A stretch of DNA of 38,009 bases, from positions 1 through 38,009 of the IMG/VR virus record IMGVR_UViG_3300043409_001203; one strand, 5' to 3'. How positions within the stretch are numbered: position 1 is the stretch's first letter; each line of letters begins with the position of its first letter. Source of the DNA: a virus. Made by a program: the position numbers and the translations under genes. The notes below the pieces were generated by a model. That model saw only the letters and a list, made by a program, of their open reading frames with translations. It had not been told where the DNA came from and did not search any database. Positions 37,161 through 38,009 of the stretch are shown in pieces.

Positions 37161-37844
37161 CTAGAATGGCACCTTTTCAGTCTCATCAAGCTTTGGCTCT
37201 GCTTTGATTGATATTGTTTTAATATATGACTCCATTGACAAGTAATCGTCCTTTAAAGCTCCAAAAATATTATTAACTTTTGATAGTTTTTCAATTGATT
37301 CTTTAATGTAAAGCGTCTCTAAGTCGATTAACTTCTTGCCCTGGTTATAACCGTTCTTAAGTTTGTATTGACCAGTTCCAAAAGTTTCATCTTTTTGCTC
37401 AGTCTTCATTCCTTGAACTGCTTTTTGTGTATCAATTTTTTCATTATTTATAGGATGCTTTTCAGCTTCTTGTCCATCGTCGTCTGCTTGTGCAATATTT
37501 AACATTGCTGCAAGTGAATATCTACGCGCATAAGTACACGCGCTGCCTAATCCTTGCATAGTAGGCTTTTCAATCATCAATTCAAAAGATGATTCGATCC
37601 ACTCACCGCTAATATGTAATAGCCTTGTGACCATTGACTTGTCTTGCAAGGCTTGAATGACAACGATCCCATTTTTTGATAAAAGATCTTTTGTTTCATC
37701 AATTACAGCGGCTAAAGTTGCATATGTTTTTTTAGTTTTATCATTAGAAAACTGTCCGGTCGCATCTTTAACGACATTCTTAATTTCTGTTTGAGAAGCT
37801 GCTAAAGCTGTCGCTATATTTACGATTGATTCACTTGTTTTCAT
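37161..37844 (-). CDS. erf: ERF-family single-strand annealing protein
   Basis: In this 227-residue protein, residues 1-135 form the ERF domain (ALAASQTEIKNVVKDATGQ, then FSNDKTKKTYATLAAVIDETKDLLSKNGI), ending with the family hallmark GLGSACTYARRYSLAAMLNIAQADDDG. The C-terminal region is variable and ends in DETEKVPF, similar to the tip of bacterial SSB. ERF proteins anneal complementary strands during recombination and circularisation. It is followed by the integrase and is preceded by the Gp157-like gene, with which it is usually associated. ATG 37844 lies 3 bases after that gene's stop. Confidence 0.85.
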   Translation of the reverse strand: MKTSESIVNIATALAASQTEIKNVVKDATGQFSNDKTKKTYATLAAVIDETKDLLSKNGIVVIQALQDKSMVTRLLHISGEWIESSFELMIEKPTMQGLGSACTYARRYSLAAMLNIAQADDDGQEAEKHPINNEKIDTQKAVQGMKTEQKDETFGTGQYKLKNGYNQGKKLIDLETLYIKESIEKLSKVNNIFGALKDDYLSMESYIKTISIKAEPKLDETEKVPF

Positions 37845-37847
37845 GTT

Positions 37848-38009
37848 TTATCCCTTTTTAATTTCTGATTTAGTTAAGCGAAAGCCCTGTTTTAATCTTG
37901 CACCTTGGATTTCATGGCCTAGAACGAGCATAGCTTTAATCCTTTTATCATCTGTAGACCTGACCATTTCTTCTTTGAATAACTCAGGAGGCAGTAAAGA
38001 CTCGTCATA
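37848..38009 (-). CDS. Gp157-like phage protein, C-terminal part (enters at right edge)
   Basis: This frame is open from base 38009 to the stop at 37850-37848, with 53 codons. Its residues DESLLPPELFKEEMVRSTDDKRIKAMLVLGHEIQGARL are the conserved ending of Gp157-family proteins. The first codon begins exactly at base 38009, in phase with the codon ending at base 1 of the frame 291-1, and the two together make a complete protein. The stop is followed at once by the ERF gene. The continuity shows that the two window ends are adjacent in the genome. Confidence 0.8.
   Translation of the reverse strand, partial: YDESLLPPELFKEEMVRSTDDKRIKAMLVLGHEIQGARLKQGFRLTKSEIKKG

Overview
The window is a complete, tightly packed, A+T-rich genome of a tailed temperate phage, and it is almost certainly a circular molecule opened at an arbitrary point. 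The minus-strand frame that runs off the left edge (291 down to 1) is Gp157-like. It continues in phase into the minus-strand frame entering at the right edge (38009 down to 37848), and together they give one ordinary 150-residue protein. The tyrosine integrase, a repressor-like HTH gene and an attP-like tRNA 3' end indicate lysogeny. The overlapping lipoprotein and membrane-anchored spanin candidates and a second lipoprotein indicate a Gram-negative host. The host genus cannot be read from the sequence.

Nearly everything is read leftwards on the minus strand. In transcription order: an early block (small ORF 292-519, Gp157, ERF annealase, integrase, att region, replication initiator, helicase-loader-like protein, ssDNA-binding-like protein); a lysis and accessory block (35-aa ORF, amidase endolysin, a roughly 400-nt apparently structured RNA, a 15-repeat pentapeptide protein, two very small membrane peptides, several short ORFs, RusA-like resolvase, spanin pair); a regulatory and packaging block (LuxR-type HTH, DNA methyltransferase, second LuxR-type HTH, TerS candidate, TerL, portal); and a head and tail block (head proteins, scaffold, major capsid, many beta-rich decoration or fibre proteins, connector, terminator, tail tube, frameshifted tail chaperones, tape measure, tail tip, fibre). 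The short tape measure and the G/GT chaperone pair suggest a siphovirus.

The only plus-strand genes are regulatory or accessory: a Cro/CI-type HTH protein plus lipoprotein (658-1410), a DUF4160 / ribbon-helix-helix pair plus an MqsA-like zinc-finger regulator (3734-4723), and a small 62-aa ORF (29843-30031). The HTH gene and the minus-strand early operon diverge from a nearly symmetrical promoter-operator centred at 627.5. This is a simple candidate for the lysis/lysogeny switch.

Between the late tail genes and the switch is a minus-strand cassette (3587 to 1412) with a metallophosphoesterase, an HExxH metallopeptidase, an HNH endonuclease and a leftover second copy of the peptidase C-terminus, which looks like the footprint of a homing event. 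A free-standing GIY-YIG endonuclease interrupts the virion gene cluster at 20331-20891.

The most unusual element is the gene-free interval 33008-33434. Its minus-strand transcript can form at least twelve helices, including a 16-bp long-range pairing and a 12-bp perfect closing stem. In both long-range pairings that contain a mismatch on the plus strand, the minus-strand RNA has a G-U pair instead. I do not recognise it as a named RNA class.
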